A DNA stretch of 64,000 bases, taken from the NCBI GenBank assembly GCA_963718375.1, contig CAVQZD010000004.1, forward strand, positions 62,001 to 126,000, in the 5' to 3' direction. The position numbers were made by a program, and so were the translations under genes. Each line of letters opens with the position of its first letter. The stretch's first letter is position 1. Below, piece by piece: positions 25,762 through 33,515 of this stretch. This stretch comes from RBG-16-64-13 sp963718375 (GTDB lineage Bacteria > Actinomycetota > Thermoleophilia > RBG-16-64-13). A model generated the notes under the pieces. It searched no databases. It had not been told where the DNA came from and saw only the letters and a list, made by a program, of their open reading frames with translations.

Positions 25762-26265
25762 ATGGAGCACAGCCGAGAATCCCAGGACAAAGAGTACGCA
25801 GGACTCGTCGGGGAGAAGCTCCGCCGTATGCGGCAAGAGCGCGGCCTCAGTCTTCAGGAAGTATGCGAACTCTCGGGCGGCTCTTTCGTAGTCTCCACAC
25901 TCAGCGCGTACGAGCGCGGCAAGCGCAGCCTCAGCCTGGAGCGCCTCGCCGAACTGGCGGACATCTACGGACAATCTCCCACTTCGGTCCTAGATCTCGA
26001 GAGCGATACCACCAGCCTCCACCGCGGCGCCACCCGAGGCACCCCCCTGCGGATAGACCTGACCAGCCTGGACAGGCTCTCGCCCGAGGAACGTCGTCCG
26101 CTCGAATCGTATCTGGCCTTCCTAAGGGAGTTACGTAACGATCCCGGCCGCGAGGTCCTGACCATCCGCAAGGATGATCTGGCCTACCTGTCGGCACTCT
26201 ATGGAGTGCGACCACAGGCCTTGAAGGATTACCTGGAGAAAGAGGGCGTGCTTCTCACCTGGTGA
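25762..26265 (+). CDS. bldD: BldD-like transcriptional regulator
   Basis: A 167-residue DNA-binding protein. The N-terminal XRE-type helix-turn-helix (about 12-72: LGEKLRR-like, GLSLQEVCELSGG, VSTLSAYERGKRSLSLERLAELA) closely resembles Streptomyces BldD. The C-terminal domain contains R-N-D at 125-127, exactly eight residues, then R-K-D-D at 136-139. This is the spacing of the BldD cyclic-di-GMP signature (RGD, eight residues, RQDD), with two conservative changes. ATG 25762 has GAGGG a few bases upstream and is preferred over a GTG at 25738. Its 3' end overlaps the convergent trpA by 37 bases. In Streptomyces BldD represses development when bound to c-di-GMP; the targets here are unknown. Confidence 0.82.
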   Translation: MEHSRESQDKEYAGLVGEKLRRMRQERGLSLQEVCELSGGSFVVSTLSAYERGKRSLSLERLAELADIYGQSPTSVLDLESDTTSLHRGATRGTPLRIDLTSLDRLSPEERRPLESYLAFLRELRNDPGREVLTIRKDDLAYLSALYGVRPQALKDYLEKEGVLLTW

Positions 26266-27044
26266 AGGTAGCGGCCGATCTCGGCCAGCCCGCTCTGTAG
26301 GTCGTCGTTCCGCGCCACCATCTCCACCAGGGCACTTCCGACGATGACCCCATCCGCGTAACCCGCTACCGACTCTGCCTGCTCCACCGTACTCACCCCG
26401 AACCCCACCGCCAGCGGCAGGTCGGTGTGACGGCGTATCCGGGCGATGAACTCGGGCAGGTCCTGGCGAAGGGCGCTGCGCGCACCCGTCACCCCGGTCG
26501 TCGACACGCAGTAGATGAACCCCGAGGCCGACGCCGCGATGCGGGCCAGCCTCTCGTCCGTGCTCGTCGGAGCGGCCAACAGGATGACATCGACCCCCCG
26601 CGCGCGCGCCGTGACCTGCAGGTCCGCGGCCTCCTCTACCGGCAAGTCCGGCACCACCACTCCCAGGACCCCGCTTGCAGTGCACTGCTCGAAGAACTTC
26701 GCCGGTCCGAAGGCCAGGATGGTGTTGAGGTAACTGAGAAGCACCAGACGCGCGCCCCGCGTCGACGCCTTACCCGCGATATCAAGGACGTCCACCGGAC
26801 GGATGCCACTCCGCAGCGCCACCTGCGAAGCCGCCTGTATCACCGGACCGTCCGCCAGGGGGTCTGAGAAGGGGATGCCTAACTCGACCAGGTCAGCGCC
26901 CGCCTCCAAGTACGCATCCACGATGCGTAGGCAGCCATCCCGGTCGGGATAGCCACCCACAGCGTACGGCATGAGCAGCGGGCGTCGCGCCTCCCGAAAC
27001 AGAGCGGTGAGCCCGCTGGCACTCCGTGAGTCGGGGGCGGTCAT
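26229..27044 (-). CDS. trpA: Tryptophan synthase alpha subunit
   Basis: A 271-residue TIM-barrel enzyme that cleaves indole-3-glycerol phosphate to indole, passed to TrpB. The catalytic Glu lies in LVELGIPFSDPLADGPVIQ, and the phosphate-binding GFGVST and GVIVGSALV are present. ATG 27044 overlaps the trpB stop by 4 bases (ATGA). Last gene of the trp operon; its end overlaps the convergent bldD-like gene by 37 bases, so the two transcripts are antisense at their 3' ends. Confidence 0.95.
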   Translation of the reverse strand: MTAPDSRSASGLTALFREARRPLLMPYAVGGYPDRDGCLRIVDAYLEAGADLVELGIPFSDPLADGPVIQAASQVALRSGIRPVDVLDIAGKASTRGARLVLLSYLNTILAFGPAKFFEQCTASGVLGVVVPDLPVEEAADLQVTARARGVDVILLAAPTSTDERLARIAASASGFIYCVSTTGVTGARSALRQDLPEFIARIRRHTDLPLAVGFGVSTVEQAESVAGYADGVIVGSALVEMVARNDDLQSGLAEIGRYLHQVRSTPSFSR

Positions 27045-28219
27045 CCCCTCACCCCCAGGGCGTCGGCCACACTGTAGACATCCTTGTCTCCCCGGCCTGA
27101 CAGACTGACCACGACCACGTCGGTCTCGGCAAAGCCGTGCCCCCCGCGAAGCAGGAAGGCGATGGCATGCGAGCTTTCCAGCGCCGGGATTATGCCTTCA
27201 AGGCGCGACAGGGTCTGAAACGCAGAGAGCGCCTCGTCGTCGGTGGCGCTGGTGTACTCCACCCGGCCGGCATCCTTGAGGTACGAGTGCTCCGGCCCCA
27301 CGGAGGGATAGTCGAGCCCCGCGGCGATCGAGTGGGCCTCTTGGATCTGGCCGTCAGCGTCCTGCAACACGTAGGAGAAAGAGCCGTGCAGGATGCCGCC
27401 GGTTCCCCGAGCCAGCGAGGCGCCGTGTTTGCCGGAGTCCAGCCCCAGACCCGCTGCCTCCACGCCCACGAGCCGCACCTTGTCCTCCCCTAGGAAGTCG
27501 TAGAACAACCCGATGGCGTTGCTGCCCGCGCCCACGCAGGCCACCAGTCCATCGGGCAGCCGCCCCTCTTTGGCCAGCATCTGTTCGCGGGTCTCCGAGC
27601 CGATAACGGCCTGGAAGTCGCGGACCAGCGTCGGGTACGGCGCCGGCCCCACCACCGAGCCGATTATGTAGTGGGTCGATTCCACATTGGCCACCCAGTC
27701 GCGGATCGCCTCGTTGGTCGCGTCCTTGAGTGTCCCGCTGCCCGAGGTCACCGGGATGACCTCGGCGCCCAGCAGGCGCATCCTGAAGACGTTGAGCTCC
27801 TGACGTCTGATGTCCTCTTCGCCCATGTAGACATGGCACTCCAAGCCGAACAGGGCGGCCACGGTAGCTGTGGCCACTCCGTGCTGACCCGCGCCGGTCT
27901 CGGCGATGATGCGTTTCTTGCCCATCCGCACCGCCAGGAGTATCTGTCCAAGAGTGTTGTTGATCTTGTGGGCGCCGGTGTGGGCCAGGTCCTCACGCTT
28001 CAGGTAGATCTTGCAGCCCACCTGCTCCGAGAGTCGCTTGGCCAGGAACATCGGCGTGGGCCGTCCGGCGTAGTCGGTCTGCAGTGTGCGCAGTTCGTCC
28101 AGGAAGTCAGGGTCTTCACGGTACCTCTCGTAGGCCGCGTCCAGCTCCTCGAGAGCCGAGACCAAGGTCTCGGGCACATAGCGGCCCCCGTAAGGACCGA
28201 ATCGCTCAGGTATGGTCAC
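27041..28219 (-). CDS. trpB: Tryptophan synthase beta subunit
   Basis: A 392-residue PLP enzyme that condenses indole with serine. The PLP lysine is in HTGAHKINN, and the phosphate-binding GAGSNA and the ETGAGQHGVATA loop are intact; the start RFGPYGGRYVPETL is that of the classical TrpB1 group. The GTG start at 28219 overlaps the trpF stop (GTGA) and has GGAAG upstream; the longer frame runs into trpF and is not homologous. Coupled to trpA downstream by another 4-base overlap. Confidence 0.96.
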   Translation of the reverse strand: MTIPERFGPYGGRYVPETLVSALEELDAAYERYREDPDFLDELRTLQTDYAGRPTPMFLAKRLSEQVGCKIYLKREDLAHTGAHKINNTLGQILLAVRMGKKRIIAETGAGQHGVATATVAALFGLECHVYMGEEDIRRQELNVFRMRLLGAEVIPVTSGSGTLKDATNEAIRDWVANVESTHYIIGSVVGPAPYPTLVRDFQAVIGSETREQMLAKEGRLPDGLVACVGAGSNAIGLFYDFLGEDKVRLVGVEAAGLGLDSGKHGASLARGTGGILHGSFSYVLQDADGQIQEAHSIAAGLDYPSVGPEHSYLKDAGRVEYTSATDDEALSAFQTLSRLEGIIPALESSHAIAFLLRGGHGFAETDVVVVSLSGRGDKDVYSVADALGVRG

Positions 28220-28953
28220 TTCTCGCTTCCTTCCTTGACCCTGGCCACCAGTCTCTCCATCGACTCCGCATCCTTGACCCCCGGCGACGACTCTACGCCG
28301 CTGGAGACATCCACCCCCCAAGCGCCCGACTCAGACAGCGCCTCGAGCACGTTCTCGGGGCCTATGCCACCCGCCACCATCAGTCGGGCCGGTCCGGCAA
28401 CGTCAGCTACGTCACGAGCGAGACCCCAGCGGAAAGCGGTGCCGCTGCCCCCGAAGCCCTCTCGGGGCCCCGAAGCGCTTCCCGCCCCGCTCGCGACACA
28501 AGTGTCGAGCAGTACTATGTCGGCGTGCTCCCGCTCCTCTGCGACCACCGCGCGCGGACGCGCCGTGTCGGCGGCGTCCGCGTCTACAGGCACTGCCCGA
28601 ATGATCAGTACCGTGCGGTCCTCGCCACCCAGGGCCTCGGCCAACTCGCGGGCGCTCGGCCCGGCCAGGCCGTGCAACTGTACAGCGTCCAACCCGACCT
28701 CTCGGGCGACGCCCACTATCTCGTCGACCCTCGCATCGGTGAAGACGCCCACGGTGAGAGGCTCACCATCCGTGCGTCCTGCCGCCCCGTCACCTCGCCC
28801 CAGGCCCGCGGCCGCGAGCAACCCGCGTGCCGCGCCCGGCTCCAGCCGGCGCGGGCTCGGGGCGAATACGAAGCCCAGCGCCCACACCCCCAGGTCGCGC
28901 GCGGCTACCACGTCCTCGATACGGGTCAGGCCGCAGATCTTCACTGCCGGCAC
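28216..28953 (-). CDS. trpF: Phosphoribosylanthranilate isomerase
   Basis: A 245-residue TIM-barrel isomerase for the third step of tryptophan synthesis. VKICGLT at the start holds the catalytic cysteine; FVFAPSPRRL, VQLHG, LLDT, LMVAGGIGPENV and GVDVSSGVES follow in family order. It is longer than usual (about 205) because of Gly/Asp-rich inserts near 50-65 and 125-140. The GTG start lies 9 bases after corA. Its end overlaps trpB by 4 bases. Confidence 0.93.
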   Translation of the reverse strand: MPAVKICGLTRIEDVVAARDLGVWALGFVFAPSPRRLEPGAARGLLAAAGLGRGDGAAGRTDGEPLTVGVFTDARVDEIVGVAREVGLDAVQLHGLAGPSARELAEALGGEDRTVLIIRAVPVDADAADTARPRAVVAEEREHADIVLLDTCVASGAGSASGPREGFGGSGTAFRWGLARDVADVAGPARLMVAGGIGPENVLEALSESGAWGVDVSSGVESSPGVKDAESMERLVARVKEGSEK

Positions 28954-28962
28954 AGCGATGGC

Positions 28963-30003
28963 TCAGGTCCTCTTGTGCATATAGACGATCATCAGCAGCA
29001 GCGAGACGATCAGGAGCGCCCACATGGCCACGAACCAGAACATACTGAGTGGCCAGAAGTGGAAGTTGGTGCCGAACAGACCCACGATGAAGGACAGGGG
29101 CATGAAGATGGTGGCGACCACAGTGAGTTGCTTCATCACCCGGTTCAAGCGGTTGGACACGCTGGTCAGATGCAGATCCAGCGCCGACGACAGGATGTCT
29201 CGGTAGGTATCTAACAACTCGATGGTCCGCAGGACGTCGTCATGCACGTCGCGAAAGTAGACCTGAGCCTCCGGCTCCACGTAGAGCACCCCGTACGCCC
29301 CCAGCCGCTGCATGACGTCGCGCAACGGGGCCACGCGTCTGCGCAGGTCGACCAAGTCGCGCTTGAGGCTGAACAGCGCGTCCATGGGACTTTGCGCCGT
29401 CTCCAGAAGCACCTGGTCCTGCAGCGCGTCTATCCGGTCATCCAGGCGCTCCAGTCCCGGCTGCAGACTCTCCACCAGCCACTCACATATCTGGTAGGCG
29501 ATGAAGCTGGCCCCGCGCTGGCGCGCGAACACCTGCCTTCTGACCCTGTCCGCCAGGATCTCGTAGTCGGGCTCCTCGATGTTGCCGACGGAGATTATCC
29601 ACCGAGGCCCCATGAACAGGCGCAGATCCCTCAGCTGGGGCAGGTCGCCTGGGGCCTCACTCGGTGCGAGGGCGCTGCCCGCGGACTGGCGGGTCCTCGT
29701 CGTCCCCAGGCTTCCGGCTGAGAACAACGAGACATACAGGTGATCGGCGAACTCCTCAACGCGCGGCCGCTCGGGTCCGTCGCGCAGGCTCTTGACCGCG
29801 ATCTCATGAAGTCCCATGTCATCGAGCGCCTGGAGGACGGTAGATGCCAGCTCGGTGTGTATCCAAGTGACGGGTGAGTCCTGGGCAGAGAGGCCCGACA
29901 GTGCCGCGGCCAGTTCGGCCGCCTCGATAGCATGCGCGCCCTGGGGTGTCAGTATGCGCGCCGTGTGACCACCTCCGTCAGCGTCTGGACGATTCACGGT
30001 CAC
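28963..30003 (-). CDS. CorA/ZntB-family divalent cation channel
   Basis: A 346-residue protein with a large cytoplasmic domain and two C-terminal membrane helices (about 286-306 and 318-340). The selectivity loop between them reads FGTN where CorA Mg2+ channels have YGMN, so specificity may differ; ZntB-type members also vary there. The helical stalk (LERLDDRIDALQDQVL onward, RRRVAPLRDVMQRL) is typical. The GTG start overlaps the uspA stop as GTGA, and trpF follows after 9 bases. It is therefore embedded in the trp operon between trpC and trpF. Confidence 0.88.
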   Translation of the reverse strand: MTVNRPDADGGGHTARILTPQGAHAIEAAELAAALSGLSAQDSPVTWIHTELASTVLQALDDMGLHEIAVKSLRDGPERPRVEEFADHLYVSLFSAGSLGTTRTRQSAGSALAPSEAPGDLPQLRDLRLFMGPRWIISVGNIEEPDYEILADRVRRQVFARQRGASFIAYQICEWLVESLQPGLERLDDRIDALQDQVLLETAQSPMDALFSLKRDLVDLRRRVAPLRDVMQRLGAYGVLYVEPEAQVYFRDVHDDVLRTIELLDTYRDILSSALDLHLTSVSNRLNRVMKQLTVVATIFMPLSFIVGLFGTNFHFWPLSMFWFVAMWALLIVSLLLMIVYMHKRT

Positions 30004-30836
30004 GGCACCAGCAACACCGGCACCGGCGCCGATCGCATGACGTGTTCGGCGGTCCGCCCCAGAAACAGATCACGGATGACGGAGTGGCCCCGCGTGCCCA
30101 TGATGACTAGGTCGGCCGGATCATCGGCCAGAGCCGCGGCCGCGGCCTGCTCTGGCCCACCCGGAAGCACCGAATAGCCCGCCTCCACCTCGTGGGCACC
30201 GAGAAGGGCCTTCGCCGCCTTCAGAACGGCCTGTCCCCGCTCGGCTTCGTCGTCAGCGTTGAGCACAGTGAGCTTCAGCGGTATCTGCGCCGAAAGCTCG
30301 ACAGCCAGACGTAACGCGCGGTTGGCCGGCTCGCTATCGTCGAACATCACCAAGGCCTTGCCTATCACGCGCGGCTGCTCTTCCGTCAGTAGCACGGGTA
30401 TCGCTGAGCGCTTGATCACCGCTTCTGTGGTGGAGCCCAGAAGATCTCGTCCCCACTTCGCGTGCTCGCCGCGCTTGCCTATCACCACCAGGTCGTGCTC
30501 AGTGGCGCGATCGGCGACCACCTGCCCAGGGACCCCTTCGTCCACGCGAGTCTCCATCCGCAGACCCGCCCCCTCGACCGTCTTGCGTGCATCCCCTAGT
30601 ATCCGCTCGCCCTTCTCCTGGAACTTCTCCATGAGGTCTAGCGACGGGATGTACGGCATGCCCCCTTCGAGAGAATAGGAGTAGTCAAGGTAGGGCGGCA
30701 TCTCCGCGTAGCGGACGTCCACCACGTTCAGACCCGTCAAGCGCGCGTCCGAAGCTTTGGCCAATTCGATCGCCTGCGCGAGAGCAGTCTGCGCGTAACC
30801 GGAAGCGTCCATAGCGATCAACAGTGACTTGATCAT
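30000..30836 (-). CDS. Tandem-domain universal stress protein
   Basis: A 278-residue cytoplasmic protein with two UspA domains (about 1-152 and 158-278). ATP-binding motifs of the G-x2-G-x9-G(S/T) type are visible in the first domain (GKRGEHAKWGRDLLGST) and the second (GTRGHSVIRDLFLGRT). DASGYA near the start replaces the usual D-G-S. Its ATG (30836) directly follows the trpC stop, and its stop overlaps corA, so it is translated as part of the trp operon. No known step in tryptophan synthesis needs it. Confidence 0.9.
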   Translation of the reverse strand: MIKSLLIAMDASGYAQTALAQAIELAKASDARLTGLNVVDVRYAEMPPYLDYSYSLEGGMPYIPSLDLMEKFQEKGERILGDARKTVEGAGLRMETRVDEGVPGQVVADRATEHDLVVIGKRGEHAKWGRDLLGSTTEAVIKRSAIPVLLTEEQPRVIGKALVMFDDSEPANRALRLAVELSAQIPLKLTVLNADDEAERGQAVLKAAKALLGAHEVEAGYSVLPGGPEQAAAAALADDPADLVIMGTRGHSVIRDLFLGRTAEHVMRSAPVPVLLVP

Positions 30837-31670
30837 CTACCCTCCTTGCTGGCCTTGAAGAGCAGCCTCACTCTCCGAGCCCGCGCACTCGCCCAGCAGC
30901 GATCGCGTGGCATCCTCGACATCTGTCTCCCGCAGGAGGCTTTCCCCCACCAGCACGGCATCGACACCTGCGGATGCAAGCCGCTGCACATCCTCGTTCG
31001 AACTGATGCCACTCTCGCTCACCAGCAGCCGGCCTTCCGGCACCAGAGGGGCCAACCTCTCCGTGACCTCCAGTGACACCGAGAATGAGCGCAGATCGCG
31101 GTTGTTCACGCCGAGCAGCGTCTTCTCTAAGGATAAGGCCCGTTCCATCTCCGCCTCGTCGTGGACTTCCAAGAGCACGTCCAGGCCAAGGTCGTCCGCC
31201 GCCTCGGACAGCCGGCGAAGCTCCTCGTCTCCGAGCAAGGCAGCGATCAACAACACGGCGGAGGCCCCATGGACCCTGGCCTCGACGAGCTGGTACTCGT
31301 CCAAGATGAAGTCCTTGCGCAGCAACGGCAGGGTAGTAGCCGCGGCTGCAGAGCGAAGATCGTGGAGACTGCCCAAGAAGAAGTCGCCCTCGGTGAGCAC
31401 CGAGACGGCCCGAGCGCCACCCGCCTCATATGCGGTCACGAGTCGCTCCACTTCCAGGTCGGGCCTTATCGGACCCCGGCTTGGTGAGGCTCGCTTGACC
31501 TCGGCGACGAGCGAGACCCCCGGCGCGCTGATGGCAGCGGCGAAAGAGGCTCGCGTTCCCTCGGGTCGCAGGGCGCGCAGCTCTGCCAGCGGCATGCGTT
31601 CGCGCCGTTCTTCGAGTCTCCGCCGGACGGCGGGGATGATGCGGTCCAAGTAGTCACCCGTGGTGATCAC
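30837..31670 (-). CDS. trpC: Indole-3-glycerol phosphate synthase
   Basis: A 277-residue TIM-barrel enzyme converting CdRP to indole-3-glycerol phosphate. VAEVKRASPSRGPI contains the catalytic Lys and substrate loop; LRKDFILDEYQ, LLEVHDE, GVNNRDLRSF, VSESGI and VLVGESLL follow in order. It is a single-function protein, not fused to TrpF. GTG 31670 overlaps the trpD stop as GTGA. The last 15 residues (GSESEAALQGQQGG) are a non-conserved tail. Confidence 0.95.
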   Translation of the reverse strand: MITTGDYLDRIIPAVRRRLEERRERMPLAELRALRPEGTRASFAAAISAPGVSLVAEVKRASPSRGPIRPDLEVERLVTAYEAGGARAVSVLTEGDFFLGSLHDLRSAAAATTLPLLRKDFILDEYQLVEARVHGASAVLLIAALLGDEELRRLSEAADDLGLDVLLEVHDEAEMERALSLEKTLLGVNNRDLRSFSVSLEVTERLAPLVPEGRLLVSESGISSNEDVQRLASAGVDAVLVGESLLRETDVEDATRSLLGECAGSESEAALQGQQGG

Positions 31671-32917
31671 GACCGCCCTTCGGCGAGCCTCCCGGTCAAG
31701 TTGACAAGATCCTCCAGAATCTTGGCGGCGCGGCCGTCATCCAGGACTTCCTCCGCGATCTCGATGCCCTCCCTGATCGCCGACACCGCTCCGGCGACGT
31801 ATAGTGCCGCCCCTGCATTCATGACTACCACGTCCCGAGGCGCACCCTTCGCTCCGTCCAGCACTCCTCTGATGATGAACGCGTTCGCCTCAGGGTCTCC
31901 GCCCACCAGTCCCCTCAAAGACCAACGTTGCACGCCGCACTCTTCTGGCGTGAGCGTGTAGGGAGGATGGACAACGCCCCTCCCCACTTCGACTATGGTG
32001 TTGCCGCTCGTCACCGAGAGTTCGTCCATGCCCTCGTCGCTGTGCACCAGAAGCGCGTGCCGATAGCCCACCCGAGCCAAGGCACCAGCAAGGATGTCAA
32101 GATGCGCGGCACTGCTGACCCCGAGCAGCATCCTCTGCACGCCCGCCGGGTTGGTCAACGGACCCAGCAGGTTGAACACGGTACGAACGCCCAGGTCCCG
32201 CCTGACTCCCGCGACGGCGCTCGTGGCCGGATGATGCCGCGAGGCAAGCATGAAGCCCATGCCGACCTCCTCGATGCAGGTCGCGATCCCGACGGGCATG
32301 AGATCGGTGCGGACGCCGAGAGCCTCCAGTACATCGGCTGAGCCGCAGCGCGAGGATGCCGCCCGGCTGCCGTGCTTGGCAACCTTGACTCCGGCCCCCG
32401 CCACCACGAAGGCGGCCGCGGTGGAGATGTTGAAGGTCCCCAGCCCGTCGCTGCCCGTGCCCACGATATCGATCAGCTCGGACTGGCAGGCGGTCTCGAC
32501 GGGCACCAACATCCTCCGCATGACCTCCAGCATCCCGGCGATCTCGTCCGAGGTCTCCTGCTTGACGCGGAGCGCCATCAAGAACGCCGCCTTCTGCGCA
32601 TCAGAGATATCTTCTTCCACTAGCTGCTCGAAAGCGACGGCAGCGTCGGCGCGACTGAGGTCGCGCCCTTCGGCGAGCCGCTCCAGGAAGGGGGTCAGCG
32701 AGGGCTGCCGCTCTTCGGGCTCGATTCCGGCGACGGTCGCGGCCGGTTCTACGACGGGCTCCGGATCGGGCACGGCCCAAGTCGCTTCCACCGGGGTCCC
32801 GGCCTCAGGTATGCCGGCGCTAGGGACATCCACGTCAGGAGAAGAAGGCGTGACTCGCTTGGGCGAGAGCCTCTCGTCCTCCTCCGAGAACCCTAGTCCG
32901 AATGGATCATCACTCAT
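31667..32917 (-). CDS. trpD: Anthranilate phosphoribosyltransferase with N-terminal extension
   Basis: A 416-residue enzyme that joins PRPP to anthranilate. The catalytic part begins near residue 75 (SLTPFLERLAEGRDLS). It contains DIVGTGSDGLGTFNIST, VAKHGSRAASSRCGSADVLEALG, HHPA and NLLGPLTNPAG, all diagnostic. About 75 residues of acidic, Pro-rich low complexity (DVPSAGIPEAGTPVE, VPDPEPVVEPAA) precede it, whereas the family is normally near 340 residues. ATG 32917 is well supported: GGAGAGCGGA upstream and a 4-base overlap with the trpG stop. The extension is therefore probably translated. Confidence 0.93.
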   Translation of the reverse strand: MSDDPFGLGFSEEDERLSPKRVTPSSPDVDVPSAGIPEAGTPVEATWAVPDPEPVVEPAATVAGIEPEERQPSLTPFLERLAEGRDLSRADAAVAFEQLVEEDISDAQKAAFLMALRVKQETSDEIAGMLEVMRRMLVPVETACQSELIDIVGTGSDGLGTFNISTAAAFVVAGAGVKVAKHGSRAASSRCGSADVLEALGVRTDLMPVGIATCIEEVGMGFMLASRHHPATSAVAGVRRDLGVRTVFNLLGPLTNPAGVQRMLLGVSSAAHLDILAGALARVGYRHALLVHSDEGMDELSVTSGNTIVEVGRGVVHPPYTLTPEECGVQRWSLRGLVGGDPEANAFIIRGVLDGAKGAPRDVVVMNAGAALYVAGAVSAIREGIEIAEEVLDDGRAAKILEDLVNLTGRLAEGRS

Positions 32918-33510
32918 CTTTCCGCTCTCCCGTGAGTCAAGAAGTTTCGCAGCAGATCCTTGCCTACCTCGGTCAGTAGACTCTCGGGGTGAAACTGCAC
33001 ACCTTCCACCGCATAGTCCCTGTGACGCACCCCCATGATGACACCATCTTCGGTCCAAGCCGAGCGTTCTAGCTCATCGGGCAGCTCCCCGGCCAAGACC
33101 AGCGAGTGATAGCGAGTGGCGACGAAGGGATCCGGGAGACCCGCGAACACCCCCATGCCGTCATGATGTATGAGCGAGGTCTTGCCGTGCACGGGTGCCT
33201 CCCCTCGTATCACCTTGCCGCCGAACGCCTGCCCGATGGCCTGGTGACCCAGGCACACTCCAAGGATAGGACATTCCCCGGCCAAAGCGCTAATCGCGTG
33301 CAGGCTGACCCCGGCTTCGTCGGGGGTGCACGGACCCGGGGAGATGACCAGATGTGTAGGGGCCTCGTCCCTGATGCCCGCCACTGTGAGCTCGTCGTTG
33401 CGAAATACCTTGATCTTAGTGTCGGAGATCTCCGCCAGGTATTGCACCAGGTTGTAGGTGAATGAGTCGTAGTTGTCTATCACCACGATCTGCAGGTCGC
33501 TCTTGCTCAT
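32914..33510 (-). CDS. trpG: Anthranilate synthase glutamine amidotransferase subunit
   Basis: A 198-residue class I amidotransferase that supplies ammonia to TrpE. IDNYDSFTYNLVQYL opens the domain; the nucleophile is in GVCLGHQAIG, and the His-Glu pair is in VQFHPESLLTE. The oxyanion segment SPGPCTPDEAG is also present. ATG 33510 is chosen because GGGAG lies about 8 bases upstream; an in-frame ATG at 33525 lies inside trpE. As in many bacteria it may also serve aminodeoxychorismate synthase. Confidence 0.94.
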   Translation of the reverse strand: MSKSDLQIVVIDNYDSFTYNLVQYLAEISDTKIKVFRNDELTVAGIRDEAPTHLVISPGPCTPDEAGVSLHAISALAGECPILGVCLGHQAIGQAFGGKVIRGEAPVHGKTSLIHHDGMGVFAGLPDPFVATRYHSLVLAGELPDELERSAWTEDGVIMGVRHRDYAVEGVQFHPESLLTEVGKDLLRNFLTHGRAER

Positions 33511-33515
33511 CACGC

